NCBI GenBank assembly: GCA_028823955.1
Contig: JAPPFE010000035.1
Location: 1-64,000 of the forward strand
Reading direction: 5' to 3'
DNA from: Candidatus Dadabacteria bacterium
GTDB lineage: Bacteria; Desulfobacterota_D; UBA1144; Nemesobacterales; Nemesobacteraceae
DNA: 64,000 bases
Shown: one piece after another, positions 8,336-19,137 of the stretch
Layout: each line of letters starts with the position of its first letter
Position numbering within the stretch: position 1 is the first letter of the stretch
The notes under the pieces: generated by a model
Told to the model about the DNA's origin: nothing
The model's input: only the letters and a program-made list of their open reading frames with translations
Databases searched by the model: none
Program-made: the position numbers and the translations under genes

Positions 8336-10075
8336 ATGCTTCAAGGGGGACAAAAGATAGACAGAATCCATGGAAACACCTCAGGCCTCACCAGAAGCGA
8401 CCTGAAGAACCTGCTCAGAATATACAAGAGAAAAATCCCTCAAGACCATCTGGTCACCCTTGAATTTACGCGCACCCTCTTAGCCTTTTCGAAGGAACTC
8501 CGAAAAACCATAACGACATTTATCGACCGTAAGGGAAAGATAAGGTTCGTATTCATCGGAGAACCTTGCGATTTTCCTTTTGAAAATCTACTTGGAAGGA
8601 TGAGAAGAGCTAAATACAGGCTCAGGGGATTTCGCGCCGTAAGAACTAACCTCAAGGGGTCTGGTCTCACGAATTCTGATCTAGCGACCCTGGCAAATGA
8701 AAGACTCGATCTGGTAGCTTCTGTCTCTTTAGGTCAGAACGGCTCAGCGGGGCGCTTTGAGTACGCGAACCTTGTCCCACCAGACGGAGAAAACCATGCG
8801 AAATGGGAAATCTCGAAGTTTTCTGACGTAGGTCGCATAAACATTAACCTTGAACAGGAGATAGCCGCCATAGAACAGTCCCTAAGGAGCGCTTTTCTCA
8901 AGAACGGGGGCAAGGAAAACAGGGAAGGAGTCATACTTGTGGGGTTTAGCACCAAGTTTCGCTACCTTGCTGAAAAATCCTTGGAGGAGCTTAACTCCCT
9001 GGCTCTTTCCGCGGAAAAAGTAGTGCTCGACAAGATGGTCCAGATAAGAAAGAACGTTGATCCTCGTTACCTGGTCGGCAGAGGAAAACTCAGGGAGATC
9101 GCTCTTCACGCTAAGCACCTTGGGGCCGACACCATAATTTTCGACACGGAACTTACCCCCACCCAGGCAAACGCTATCGGGGAAGAGTCCAGTCTTGATA
9201 TAATGGACCGAAGCCAGCTGATAATACAGATATTCGCGAAACACGCCAAGACAAACGAAGGAAAAATCCAGGCAAGGCTTGCAGAATTCCAGTACAATCT
9301 GCCGAGACTTAAAGGCAAGGGGACGGCTTTTTCCCAGCTGGGGGGTGGAATAGGCACGAGAGGTCCCGGAGAGAAAAAACTTGAGCAGGAAAGAAGAAAC
9401 ATAAGAAAACAGATTGAACAGCTAGAAAAGCAGATTGACGGCCTTTGCAGAAGAAGGGAACACACGAGAAAGAACAGGAGAACCTCAATGATCCCGACCC
9501 TGTCTTTTATCGGGTACACGAATGTCGGCAAATCCACGCTTTTTAACCGCCTGACCAAATCCTCAATAGTTACCCAGGACAAGCTCTTCTCGACCCTTAA
9601 CCCGACGACAAGAAGGGTCATGCTTCCCGGAGGAAAGCATGTGCTCATGACAGACACCGTGGGCTTTATAAGCAAGCTTCCCAAGGAACTCATAAATGCG
9701 TTCAGGGCAACGCTTGAAGAAATAGGCGAAGCCGACCTGCTGCTTCATGTAGCTGATGCGAGTGATCCCGAAGTCAGGGACAAAATAGATTCGGTAATTA
9801 AGATCGTAGAATCCATGGAGTTCGAAGACATACCAAGCATTCTCGTGTTTAATAAGGTTGATCAGGCCGATGCAGACACACAAGCCGCTCTTCGCGAGAC
9901 ATTTCCTGAAACTCCGTTTGTATCAGCCAGAGACGGAAGAGATTTCAAAGAGTTACTTCTCTATTTAGAGAAATTCGTTGAAGAAACTGATGCGGATGCC
10001 AAACTTCGGAATTCTAACTTGGAAAAAGAACTGAAAGGCAGTTTCCCGCCTCCTCTGCTGCATAGTTCCCTTTAG
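8336..10075 (+). CDS. hflX: GTPase HflX, long form with about 200-aa N-terminal extension
   Basis: DPRYLVGRGK, FDTELTPTQ, LGGGIGTRGPGEKKLE, GYTNVGKSTLFN, TDTVGFI motifs. Confidence 0.93.
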   Translation: MLQGGQKIDRIHGNTSGLTRSDLKNLLRIYKRKIPQDHLVTLEFTRTLLAFSKELRKTITTFIDRKGKIRFVFIGEPCDFPFENLLGRMRRAKYRLRGFRAVRTNLKGSGLTNSDLATLANERLDLVASVSLGQNGSAGRFEYANLVPPDGENHAKWEISKFSDVGRININLEQEIAAIEQSLRSAFLKNGGKENREGVILVGFSTKFRYLAEKSLEELNSLALSAEKVVLDKMVQIRKNVDPRYLVGRGKLREIALHAKHLGADTIIFDTELTPTQANAIGEESSLDIMDRSQLIIQIFAKHAKTNEGKIQARLAEFQYNLPRLKGKGTAFSQLGGGIGTRGPGEKKLEQERRNIRKQIEQLEKQIDGLCRRREHTRKNRRTSMIPTLSFIGYTNVGKSTLFNRLTKSSIVTQDKLFSTLNPTTRRVMLPGGKHVLMTDTVGFISKLPKELINAFRATLEEIGEADLLLHVADASDPEVRDKIDSVIKIVESMEFEDIPSILVFNKVDQADADTQAALRETFPETPFVSARDGRDFKELLLYLEKFVEETDADAKLRNSNLEKELKGSFPPPLLHSSL

Positions 10076-10114
10076 TTTCCCAAGGGCTTTAGCAGTCTTG
10101 TTCGTAAAAGCAAT

Positions 10115-10163
10115 AAAACAAAAAGGGAGTGACCGTTCGCACGAACACCCCCTTTTTGTTTTT
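10115..10163. terminator. Bidirectional rho-independent terminator between hflX and the convergent small gene
   Basis: AAAACAAAAAGGGaGTG...CACCCCCTTTTTGTTTT inverted repeat with A-tract and T-tract on both sides. Confidence 0.8.
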
Positions 10164-10176
10164 TACTTCCGTGACC

Positions 10177-10374
10177 TTACCAAGGCTTAGACTTGTCGTC
10201 CACTCCATCTAGATTCTGGAGCCACTTTGTATGGTCATAAATTGCAGCGTTGAAAGTAAGAGCCAGAGTGGCGATTATAATACCAACATCGCTGTTCTTG
10301 GTCTGCTCGGCTCTTTTCTTTATCTTGTCATGAATCGGATCTGGAATATTGAACGTTATTTCTGCCATTACCAA
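10177..10374 (-). CDS. Small protein, possibly ribbon-helix-helix-like (65 aa)
   Basis: MAEITFNIPDPIHDKIKKRAEQTKNSDVG... resembles an RHH N-terminus; sits between a terminator and the nitroreductase gene. Confidence 0.5.
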   Translation of the reverse strand: MVMAEITFNIPDPIHDKIKKRAEQTKNSDVGIIIATLALTFNAAIYDHTKWLQNLDGVDDKSKPW

Positions 10375-10401
10375 AACCTCCTTGTTTATTTTTGATAAGA
10401 A

Positions 10402-11418
10402 CTAGTCGGCATCCCCAATGCCTTTTTCTTCCCTGTACTTCTGGATCTCCTCCCGCTTTACGGTCGGTTTGAGGGTAAAGCCCGAGGGGTCAGCGGATGC
10501 GCCCGCGACCGAAGCCTGGACTGCATCGGCACTGAGGGGTGCAGGTTTCTTGTCTCCCGCAAGATCCCCAAGCTGGGACTCTTCAAGCTGCCAGTCCGTA
10601 AGCCACTCGTCTCCGAGACCGAAACGCCTGGTGAGCTTGTTTATCTCCTCGAGTCTTCCGGGAAGAGGTCCTGCCGGCTGAAGCATGTTCAGATCCTCTA
10701 GAAGCTTTACTACCTCGGGGTCTCTCGGGAAAGCGTTTCCGACCTGCTTTTCGAAGAACATTGTTCCAAACGGGGGCCGGCTTCTTGCTCCGCCGCCGTC
10801 CATGCTTTCTGCGGGATAACCGACGGTCATAAGCCAGCTGAAAACGTAAGTGTCTGGAAGATTGAACTTTGCTTTCGTGTTCCTCCTGGCTCCACCGCTG
10901 GCACCGTTAAGACAGGTCCCGAGACCCAAGGACGTCGCAACAAGACAGGCGTTCTGTATCGCATTTCCAAGATCGATCGCAGCAAGACGGTGCAGTACCG
11001 CATCGGGAAGCATTGCGGCAAGCGGGAACAGCCTGGATACCCTGTCATATTCCCAGCCGTGCGCCTTATCGAGTGCTCCGGTTCTTAGAAGGTCGTGGAT
11101 AGACTGACCCATTGTGTCGTAGTTGGCCATGTCATAACACCAGAAGATAAGCACGGGGGCCATCTGCGTTGTGATCTGACTCCAGTCGGATATAAACTCC
11201 CATATTTCGGGATCTTCATCCCTGTATACAACTATTGCTCTTTGCCCATTGAAGTTGCCTGCCGTAGGAGAAAGCCGGGCAGCTTCCAGCATGGCCTGAA
11301 CCTTCCATTTCTCAACGGACTTATGCGGCTCATACCACCTGATGGACCTTCTTGTTCCTATGGAACTGAAAGTGTCCATGATACTACCAACTTCGCTGGC
11401 ACTTGGTACATCACTCAT
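10402..11418 (-). CDS. Nitroreductase family protein with C-terminal extension
   Basis: FSSIGTRRSIRWYEPHKSVEKWKVQAMLEAARLSPTAGNFNGQRAIVV; NAIQNACLVATSLGLGTCLNG. Confidence 0.82.
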   Translation of the reverse strand: MSDVPSASEVGSIMDTFSSIGTRRSIRWYEPHKSVEKWKVQAMLEAARLSPTAGNFNGQRAIVVYRDEDPEIWEFISDWSQITTQMAPVLIFWCYDMANYDTMGQSIHDLLRTGALDKAHGWEYDRVSRLFPLAAMLPDAVLHRLAAIDLGNAIQNACLVATSLGLGTCLNGASGGARRNTKAKFNLPDTYVFSWLMTVGYPAESMDGGGARSRPPFGTMFFEKQVGNAFPRDPEVVKLLEDLNMLQPAGPLPGRLEEINKLTRRFGLGDEWLTDWQLEESQLGDLAGDKKPAPLSADAVQASVAGASADPSGFTLKPTVKREEIQKYREEKGIGDAD

Positions 11419-11606
11419 ATTAATAACCTCCTATCTGGGTATTTTTTGTTCAGAATAAAGCTGAAACTGCATAACATCTCCGAACATCATACCACTAAAT
11501 CGCAGAAATTTCATCATCAAAAATCAAAATTCCTTAAATTTTACAATGCGGATAGTTTGGTATACATTTATCGCCGAAATTATAGCGCAAGCAGGAGGAG
11601 TTATTA

Positions 11607-12761
11607 ATGAGAGACGTATACATAATAGGAGTGGGAAACACCGCCTGCGGAAGATTTCCCGATAAACCGGCTCACATTCTCGCAAGAGAAGCCGCATGGG
11701 CCGCGATACAGGATTCGGGAATTCACGCGCGAAAGATAGAAATCGCCTTTTGCGGCCATGTCTACCAAGGCATGGGAGTCGGGCAGAGAGCGCTTAAGGA
11801 TATAGGACTTGTCGGACAGCCCACCATAAATGTGGAGGGTGCCTGCGGAAGCGGAACCCTTTCCCTGTGGGAAGCCTGGAGAACCGTGGCCTACGGTCAG
11901 TACGACATAGCGCTCGCTCTGGGCGTTGAGAATCTGAGCAGAATTCTCTCCGGTGGTCCCCTGCCCCTCGAGGAAGATGACCTTGAGGTATCCATAGGTA
12001 TGGGAATGCCCGGGCTCTACGCCATAAGAGCTTCAAAGTACATGAGCGAATACGGGGTCACGATTGAACAGCTGGCCGAAGTCGTCGTAAAAAGCCGCTA
12101 CCATGCTTCGCTCAATCCTCTTGCCCAGTACAGAAAGACTACAACCGTGGAAGAAGTGCTGGGTGCGCCGGTGATCGCCGACCCGCTTACGCGTAACATG
12201 TGCTGTCCCGTTGGAGACGCAGCCGCGGCCGCGGTGCTGTGTTCCGAGGAGCATGTCGGAGAGCTTGCTAAAAAGATGCCGATAAAGATCCTGGGATGCG
12301 TCGCGCAGTCGGGCAAATACAGCAGCCCCACAGGCCTTACCTGCGATCCTTCGGAGAACGTCTGGAGAACCTCCCAGATGGCTTACGAGATGGCGGGACT
12401 GGGGCCCGAAGACATGGACGTAGCCGAAATTCACGATGCTTTCTCAATAGCGGAAATGATGGTTGTCGAATCTCTCGGCTTTTGCGAGAAGGGAGAGGGA
12501 GCAACTCTCATAGACGAAAAAAGCACATGGGTCGGAGGCGACAAAGTCGCGGTCAACCCGAGCGGCGGCCTGCTTTCACGGGGACATCCGGTCGGAGCTA
12601 CGGGACTTCTTCAGACTGCCGAGATCGTAAGGCAGATAAGAGGGGAAGTCGAGCCGGAGCGCCAGGTAAAAGATGCAAAAGTCGGCATCATCGAGACCAT
12701 GGGAGGCGCCCAGCCCGCCATGGACGGAATTACCTGCGTCGTGAGCATCCTCGGGAAATAG
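11607..12761 (+). CDS. Thiolase family protein (acetyl-CoA acetyltransferase / SCP-x-like)
   Basis: NVEGACGSGTLSLWEAW nucleophile Cys region, EIHDAFSIAEMM, NPSGGLLSRGHPVGATGL. Confidence 0.9.
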   Translation: MRDVYIIGVGNTACGRFPDKPAHILAREAAWAAIQDSGIHARKIEIAFCGHVYQGMGVGQRALKDIGLVGQPTINVEGACGSGTLSLWEAWRTVAYGQYDIALALGVENLSRILSGGPLPLEEDDLEVSIGMGMPGLYAIRASKYMSEYGVTIEQLAEVVVKSRYHASLNPLAQYRKTTTVEEVLGAPVIADPLTRNMCCPVGDAAAAAVLCSEEHVGELAKKMPIKILGCVAQSGKYSSPTGLTCDPSENVWRTSQMAYEMAGLGPEDMDVAEIHDAFSIAEMMVVESLGFCEKGEGATLIDEKSTWVGGDKVAVNPSGGLLSRGHPVGATGLLQTAEIVRQIRGEVEPERQVKDAKVGIIETMGGAQPAMDGITCVVSILGK

Positions 12762-12941
12762 CGCAGATACGCTTTAATCGGCGTTCCTTGCAATTCATCG
12801 TTTTTTTCTGTGCAGCCAATCTGTGCGTGCGGTGTTTTAACCGCACTCAGGGGGCTATTGCGCGATCTTTTCTTGCTCCCTTTCCCCGCCCGTTTTCAAT
12901 TTCGGGCAATTCCTTGATTCCGCACAAAGAAGAATTATTTT

Positions 12942-15539
12942 GTGTCTGAGATGATTTCGCCTGAAAAATTCACATTGAAGGCTCAGGAAGCCATTCTGGA
13001 GGCACAAAACGCGGCTAGCGACGGCGGAAATCAGGTGATTGACCTGCCTCATCTGTTCGCGGCTCTTGTAAGTCAGCCCGGGATGCCGACCAAGATTCTG
13101 GAGCGACTGGAATCCGACCCCCGGGAGCTTGCGCGGACGGCCGCCGAGCAGATATCCAAGCTTCCCAAGGTGAAAGGGGCATCTGACCAGATATACATGA
13201 GCAGAGAACTTGATTCTGCCATCCGGTCGGCCGACAAGGAAGCGCACCATCTTGGAGACGCGTACGTGAGCACTGAACACCTTCTGATTGGAGTTGTTTC
13301 TCTCGCCTCCGGGGCCTTGGGAAACGGGTTTTCAGAATCAGGGGTGACTAAGGAAGGGATCTTAAAAGTACTTAAAGAACTGAGAGGTAACCAGACAGTG
13401 AACACGCAGAATCCTGAAGACACCATGGAACCGCTTCGCCAGTACGGAAAGGACTTCACCGAACTTGCCCGAAGCGGGAAGGTAGACCCGGTAATAGGAA
13501 GGGATGACGAGATAAGGAACGTGATACGGGTGCTCCTTCGAAGAACGAAGAACAACCCTGTGCTCATAGGGGAACCCGGAGTGGGGAAAACGGCCATAGT
13601 GGAGGGGCTGGCACAGCGCATAGTTGACTCCGATGTTCCCGAGGGACTTAAGGACAAAAAGTTGATTTCCCTAGATCTTGGATCCCTGCTTGCAGGAGCA
13701 AAATACAGGGGACAGTTCGAGGAGAGACTCAAGGCTGTGCTGAAGGAAGTCACGGAATCCCAAGGGGAGATAATTCTTTTCATAGACGAGATACACACCG
13801 TAGTTGGAGCCGGAGCGGCCGATGGAGCGATGGACGCGTCAAACATGCTAAAGCCAGCCCTTGCGCGCGGAGAACTTCACTGCATAGGTGCGACCACTCT
13901 TGATGAATACAGAAATCACATAGAAAAGGACGCAGCCCTTGAGCGGAGGTTTCAGCAGGTCTACGTCGATGAACCCTCCGTTGAGGAAACCGTATCGATC
14001 CTAAGGGGTCTTAAAGAAAAGTACGAGGTTCACCACGGGGTAAAAATTAAGGACGAAGCCCTTGTTGCCGCCTCCCAGCTTTCAAACAGGTATATCTCCG
14101 GGCGGTTTTTGCCCGATAAGGCCGTTGACCTGATGGACGAGGCCTCTGCACGGCTCAAAATGGAGATTGACTCTGTGCCGACGGAGATAGACGAGATAAA
14201 AAGGAAGATAATGCGCCTTGAGATAGAAAGGGAGGGATTCAGAAAAGAGCAGGATCCTGAACTTCGGGGAAAACTTGAAGAGATTGAGAAAAACCTCTCG
14301 GAACTGAAAGAGGAAGCGGAGATACTTGAAGCGCACTGGCAGAAAGAAAAAGACTGCATATCGAGGATAAGAAAGACCAAGGAGGAAATAGAAACCGGAA
14401 GAATGGATGCGGAGAGAGCACAGAGAGAGGGAGATCTCTCCCGCGCATCGGAATTTCTTTACGGCAGAATCCCGGAGCTTGAAAAGGATATGGAGAACCT
14501 CGGTGTGGAGCTCTCCGAAATACAGAGCCAGAGGAAAATGCTTCGCGAGGAAGTAAGTGCCGAGGATATAGCCGCGGTTGTGTCGAAATGGACGGGAATA
14601 CCAGTATCAAGCCTGGTTGAAGAGGAGGTCGAGAAACTCGTTCATATGGAAGAAAGACTCTCGAAGCGGGTGGTGGGACAGCCGGAGCCCATAAGACTGG
14701 TCTCAAATGCGCTTCGCAGGTCAAGGGCCGGGCTCTCCGATCCGAAAAGGCCGATAAGCTCGTTCATGTTTCTCGGGCCCACGGGGGTCGGGAAGACCGA
14801 ACTTGCCAGATCACTTGCCGAATTCATGTTTGATGATGAAGACGCGATCGTACGGATTGACATGAGCGAGTATATGGAGAAGCACTCGGTATCAAGACTG
14901 ATCGGAGCCCCTCCCGGATATGTCGGATACGAGGAAGGAGGACAGCTCTCGGAAACCGTGAGGAGACGACCCTACTCCGTGGTGCTTTTTGACGAGATAG
15001 AAAAAGCGCACTCCGATGTGTTTAACCTGCTTCTTCAGATTCTTGACGACGGAAGACTCACCGACGGACAGGGAAGAACCGTTGATTTCCGCAACACCGT
15101 AATAATAATGACCTCAAACCTGGGGAGCCAGCACATACAGGAGTCGTCAGGAAACAGTGAGGAAATGGAAAATAAGATAAACGAGATGCTCAGAAATTAT
15201 TTTCGTCCCGAGTTTCTAAACAGAATTGACGAAGTTGTCATATTCAGCGCCCTGAAAAGAACAGACCTCATTGAGATAGCTGAGATCCAGATTGGATACC
15301 TGAGAGAGAGGCTTGCGGAGAAAAATCTTGCCATAGAACTCTCCAAGAAAGCCGTTACAAGACTGGTTGATATTGGTTACGATCCCGTTTTCGGGGCAAG
15401 GCCCCTTAAACGCGCCGTACAGAAATATATACAGGACCCGCTTGCAAACGAGATATTGAAAGGAAATTTCAAGGATTCGGTCACGGTAAAAGTGGATCTG
15501 GACAAAGAAGGAAACTTCACCTTCGGAAGAAGCAACTAA
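12942..15539 (+). CDS. clpB: ATP-dependent chaperone ClpB
   Basis: Clp N domain, [18 protein letters not shown], coiled-coil middle domain, [20 protein letters not shown]-terminal D2-small domain. Confidence 0.97.
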   Translation: MSEMISPEKFTLKAQEAILEAQNAASDGGNQVIDLPHLFAALVSQPGMPTKILERLESDPRELARTAAEQISKLPKVKGASDQIYMSRELDSAIRSADKEAHHLGDAYVSTEHLLIGVVSLASGALGNGFSESGVTKEGILKVLKELRGNQTVNTQNPEDTMEPLRQYGKDFTELARSGKVDPVIGRDDEIRNVIRVLLRRTKNNPVLIGEPGVGKTAIVEGLAQRIVDSDVPEGLKDKKLISLDLGSLLAGAKYRGQFEERLKAVLKEVTESQGEIILFIDEIHTVVGAGAADGAMDASNMLKPALARGELHCIGATTLDEYRNHIEKDAALERRFQQVYVDEPSVEETVSILRGLKEKYEVHHGVKIKDEALVAASQLSNRYISGRFLPDKAVDLMDEASARLKMEIDSVPTEIDEIKRKIMRLEIEREGFRKEQDPELRGKLEEIEKNLSELKEEAEILEAHWQKEKDCISRIRKTKEEIETGRMDAERAQREGDLSRASEFLYGRIPELEKDMENLGVELSEIQSQRKMLREEVSAEDIAAVVSKWTGIPVSSLVEEEVEKLVHMEERLSKRVVGQPEPIRLVSNALRRSRAGLSDPKRPISSFMFLGPTGVGKTELARSLAEFMFDDEDAIVRIDMSEYMEKHSVSRLIGAPPGYVGYEEGGQLSETVRRRPYSVVLFDEIEKAHSDVFNLLLQILDDGRLTDGQGRTVDFRNTVIIMTSNLGSQHIQESSGNSEEMENKINEMLRNYFRPEFLNRIDEVVIFSALKRTDLIEIAEIQIGYLRERLAEKNLAIELSKKAVTRLVDIGYDPVFGARPLKRAVQKYIQDPLANEILKGNFKDSVTVKVDLDKEGNFTFGRSN

Positions 15540-15553
15540 GTGTTGGCGGACTT

Positions 15554-15904
15554 TTAAGTTACCGCTTCTATGGCTTCGGAGCGGGAATGAAGCACCGACA
15601 TGATCCGGTCAAAGCACGTGATCTCGAATATTTCTCTCATAGGTTTGGACAGGGAGCACACCGCGAATTTCGATTTGATGTCCTGTTGCCTTTTGGCGAC
15701 AAGCAGGATCGAGCGCAGTCCCGTGCTGTTGATGTAGGTCAGCCCTTTGAGGTCCAGAACTATAGGGACTTCCTGCCCCTGGATTTCCTGGAATATCGCG
15801 TTGTGAAATTCCCGTCCACTCAGGCCTTTGATCTCGCCGGATATGCTTATTATCAGAGCTCCTTTGAGCTGATCGACCTCGATTTTAACTTCTGAGTGGC
15901 TCAT
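15554..15904 (-). CDS. STAS-domain anti-anti-sigma factor family protein
   Basis: GEIKGLSGREF..., VLDLKGLTYINSTGLRSILLVAK typical SpoIIAA-like motif with phosphorylatable Ser. Confidence 0.88.
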   Translation of the reverse strand: MSHSEVKIEVDQLKGALIISISGEIKGLSGREFHNAIFQEIQGQEVPIVLDLKGLTYINSTGLRSILLVAKRQQDIKSKFAVCSLSKPMREIFEITCFDRIMSVLHSRSEAIEAVT

Positions 15905-16055
15905 TTTAAGTGCTTCTCTATACTATTCAGACGCTGCAGTATTATCTTGAATTTGCTCTACAGGGAAAATACATTAAGCCCATGCTCACATCTTATCACA
16001 CTTTTGGGCAGTGAAGTATATAAACCCCAAAATTTCCGTCCCGGGGTTCTTCTTC

Positions 16056-17789
16056 TTATCTCTGTTCAGCTAAAAGAGCAGCAATTTCTCCTGAGACTTC
16101 TTCTACCATAATGCTTATTCTCTCACCGGAGTTTCTATTCTTTATCTCCACCTTGCCCTCTTTCAGGCTTCTTTGCCCGATAGTGACCTGAATCGGGATT
16201 CCGAGCAGATCCGAGTCTTTGAATTTCACGCCAGCGGTCTCCGCTCTGTCATCAATAAGAACATCCACTCCATCGTGGAGAAGCGCTGAATATACTTTTT
16301 CCGCTGCGTCCCTCACATCCTGCTGTTTCATGTTTATCGGAAGCACGGAAACTTCAAACGGAGCTATGGGGACGGGAAATTTTATTCCGTACTCATCGTT
16401 ATTCTGTTCTATCGCTGCTGCTACCGTCCTTCCTATCCCGATTCCGTAACAACCCATAACAAGCGGTTTTTCCACTCCGTTCTCATCTACGTAGGTGGCT
16501 CCCATGGCTTCGCTGTACTTGGTTCCCAGCTTAAAAACATGACCGACTTCGATGCCTCTTGACGCCTTCAGAACTCCGTTTTCAGAAACCGGGCACGGGT
16601 CCCCTTCCCTTGCCACCCTTATGTCCGCATAGGAGTCGGCTTCAAAGTCCCGCCCGGGGTTAACGCCGGTTATGTGATAGTCGCCTTTGTTGGCTCCCGT
16701 TACGGCGTTTTTCATATTGCGAACGGATTTGTCCGCAATCACCCTCACGTTCTTTCTCTTAAGTCCCACGGGTCCGCTGAATCCGAGTGGCCCTCCTGAA
16801 ACTTCCAGAATTGTCTGCGGATCAGCAAGTTCTGCGACATCACATCCGAGAAAATTTCGAAGCTTGGTTAGACTGAGTTCTGCGTCTCCCCTTACGAGCG
16901 CAACGGCTGGCTCTGTTTCGGTATGCACTATAAGAGTCTTTATCAGTTTTTCCGGACCGACTTTTAAAAGCTGCGCCACATCCTCAACCGTCTTAAGGCC
17001 CGGGGTATGGACCTCGGAGACCTCTTCAAGTCCGGAGGTTGTTCTTAATCCCTCCCTTTCGTCTTCTGAAATGCCGATTTTTGCGAGTTCCAGATTGGCG
17101 GCGTAATCTGCCTCCGTGGAACTCATTATTACGTCTTCCCCGGTGTCGGCAGTCACCATGAACTCATGTGAGAAACTTCCGCCGATGTTTCCTGAATCGG
17201 CGGCAACCACGCTGAACGCGAGCCCGCATCTTTCAAATATACGCACATAGGCGTCGTACATCGCCTGGTAGGAACGATCCGCTCCCTCATCCGAAACGTC
17301 GAAGCTGTAGGCATCTTTCATTATGAATTCACGTGCCCTCATAACCCCAAAGCGGGGACGGATTTCATCCCTGAATTTCGTCTGTATCTGGTAAAAATTA
17401 ACGGGAAGCTGTTTGTAGGAACGAATCTCCTTCCTGACTATGTCCGTTATTATTTCCTCGTGCGTGGGCCCCAGACAGAAATCCCGCTCGGCTCGGTCCT
17501 TGAAGCGAAGCAACTCCTTTCCGTAGTAATCCCATCTGGCACTTTCGATCCAAGGTTCAGCCGGAAGCACTGCGGGCATGAGGAGCTCTATGGCTCCTGC
17601 CCTGTTCATTTCTTCCCGCACTATGTTTTCGACTTTTCTTATGGACCTGAGTCCCAAAGGAAGGTAGTTGTAGATCCCGGCCGCAAGCTTTCTTATCATG
17701 CCTGCTCTTACCATAAGCTTGTGACTTACGATCTCGGCATCCGAAGGATCTTCCTTGACCGTGGGTATGAAATAGGAAGAAAACCTCAT
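16056..17789 (-). CDS. proS: Prolyl-tRNA synthetase (bacterial type with editing insert)
   Basis: RFSSYFIPTVKEDPSDAEIVSHKLMVRAG; GPTHEEIITDIVRKEIRSYKQLPVNFYQIQTKFRDE; MGCYGIGIGRTVAAAIEQ. Confidence 0.97.
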   Translation of the reverse strand: MRFSSYFIPTVKEDPSDAEIVSHKLMVRAGMIRKLAAGIYNYLPLGLRSIRKVENIVREEMNRAGAIELLMPAVLPAEPWIESARWDYYGKELLRFKDRAERDFCLGPTHEEIITDIVRKEIRSYKQLPVNFYQIQTKFRDEIRPRFGVMRAREFIMKDAYSFDVSDEGADRSYQAMYDAYVRIFERCGLAFSVVAADSGNIGGSFSHEFMVTADTGEDVIMSSTEADYAANLELAKIGISEDEREGLRTTSGLEEVSEVHTPGLKTVEDVAQLLKVGPEKLIKTLIVHTETEPAVALVRGDAELSLTKLRNFLGCDVAELADPQTILEVSGGPLGFSGPVGLKRKNVRVIADKSVRNMKNAVTGANKGDYHITGVNPGRDFEADSYADIRVAREGDPCPVSENGVLKASRGIEVGHVFKLGTKYSEAMGATYVDENGVEKPLVMGCYGIGIGRTVAAAIEQNNDEYGIKFPVPIAPFEVSVLPINMKQQDVRDAAEKVYSALLHDGVDVLIDDRAETAGVKFKDSDLLGIPIQVTIGQRSLKEGKVEIKNRNSGERISIMVEEVSGEIAALLAEQR

Positions 17790-17857
17790 TCGTTTTTCTC
17801 CTTTAAAGTGATTTGAATTCAGCTGGAAAGCAATTTTGCGTTTGCGGGGTTTTCAGT

Positions 17858-18916
17858 TCAGTTAACGTAATTTCTCTCTATTTCCTTGACAAGCTCACCG
17901 ACCAAATCGGCTTCTCTGAAAGATTTTATCAGTTTTCCGTCCCGATAAAGCATTCCCTTGCCCCTTCCCCCCGCTATCCCTATATCGGCTTCCGCGGCCT
18001 CGCCCGGCCCGTTAACAACGCAACCCAGTATGGCGACTTTAACCGGTCTTGGAAGGTTAAAACCGGAAACACCTTGCTCAACTTCAGAAACCAGCTTCTC
18101 AAGATCTATTTCAAGTCGCCCGCATCCCGGACACGAGATAAGTTCAATTCCGTTGTTCCTGATTCCAAGGGACCTCAGTATGTTCATTCCGACAACTATC
18201 TCCTCCACGGGGTCACCGGTTAAGGACACCCTTATCGTGTCACCTATCCCTTCAGCCAGAAGCGCTCCGATTCCTATGGCGGATTTCACCGTCCCCATTC
18301 CCGGGGTCCCCGCCTCGGTAACTCCGAGATGGAGCGGATATTCGGTCTTGTCCGCGAGCATTCTGTATGCGGTAATCATTTTCCTCACGTCGGTGGACTT
18401 GACTGAAATCTTTATGTCGAGAAAATCAAGGCCCTCGAGTATGCCGACATGTCTCATTGCGCTCTCAACCAAGGCTTCGGCCGTTGGGTGTTTGTGCTTT
18501 TTGAGTATGTCTTTTTCAAGAGAGCCTGAATTCACGCCTATTCTTATGGGAATTCTTCTTTCCTTGCAGGCGTCAACCACGGCCTTTATTCTGTACCTGG
18601 CGCCGATGTTTCCGGGATTTATTCTCATCCCGTCGACTCCCTGTCTTATTGATTCAAGGGCCAGTTTGTAATCAAAGTGTATGTCTGAGACAAGGGGAAT
18701 TCTTATCTCTTTTCTTATCGCTCCCAGAGCCTTTGCGGCATCCATGTCGGGAACGGCGACCCTGACGATGTCACAACCCGCTTTCTCAAGTCTTTTTATC
18801 TGGGAAACCGTTGACGCAACGTCTCTCGTATCGGTAATAGTCATTGACTGAACCGAAACGGGAGCTCCCCCGCCTATTTTTACGTCGCCGATTGATATCT
18901 GCCGGGATTGCCTCAT
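17858..18916 (-). CDS. ispG: 4-hydroxy-3-methylbut-2-en-1-yl diphosphate synthase (IspG/GcpE)
   Basis: GGGAPVSVQSMTITDTRDV, RINPGNIG, LISCPGCGRLEIDL, GCVVNGPGEA motifs. Confidence 0.97.
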   Translation of the reverse strand: MRQSRQISIGDVKIGGGAPVSVQSMTITDTRDVASTVSQIKRLEKAGCDIVRVAVPDMDAAKALGAIRKEIRIPLVSDIHFDYKLALESIRQGVDGMRINPGNIGARYRIKAVVDACKERRIPIRIGVNSGSLEKDILKKHKHPTAEALVESAMRHVGILEGLDFLDIKISVKSTDVRKMITAYRMLADKTEYPLHLGVTEAGTPGMGTVKSAIGIGALLAEGIGDTIRVSLTGDPVEEIVVGMNILRSLGIRNNGIELISCPGCGRLEIDLEKLVSEVEQGVSGFNLPRPVKVAILGCVVNGPGEAAEADIGIAGGRGKGMLYRDGKLIKSFREADLVGELVKEIERNYVN

Positions 18917-19137
18917 AACTTGCGGAAAATGCTATTGAATAGTTATTATAGTGTCAAGAAAGCGTAAGGCTGAATGTATGTTTCAAGTACTTTCTTGGCT
19001 CGGCTAATACCCCGGAGTCTTTATTTCTTCTGAAGAGTTCGGCAAAGTATAAGAAGTAATCTAAGCGGCATAGAGGAAAGCCGACTCAATAAGTTTTTCA
19101 TAGTTATTAATAAAGAGGAAATCAGGAGACGAGAATC

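Noticed and set aside
9106-9693. 195-aa minus-strand ORF inside hflX
   Set aside because: Antisense shadow of the conserved GTPase region.
12296-12949. 217-aa ORF overlapping the thiolase in another frame
   Set aside because: Same-strand out-of-frame shadow with Arg/Gly-rich composition.
13073-13846. 257-aa minus-strand ORF inside clpB
   Set aside because: Antisense to the conserved ClpB NBD1 region; Ser/Pro-rich shadow frame with no motif.
17958-18671. 237-aa plus-strand ORF inside ispG
   Set aside because: Antisense shadow of a conserved gene.
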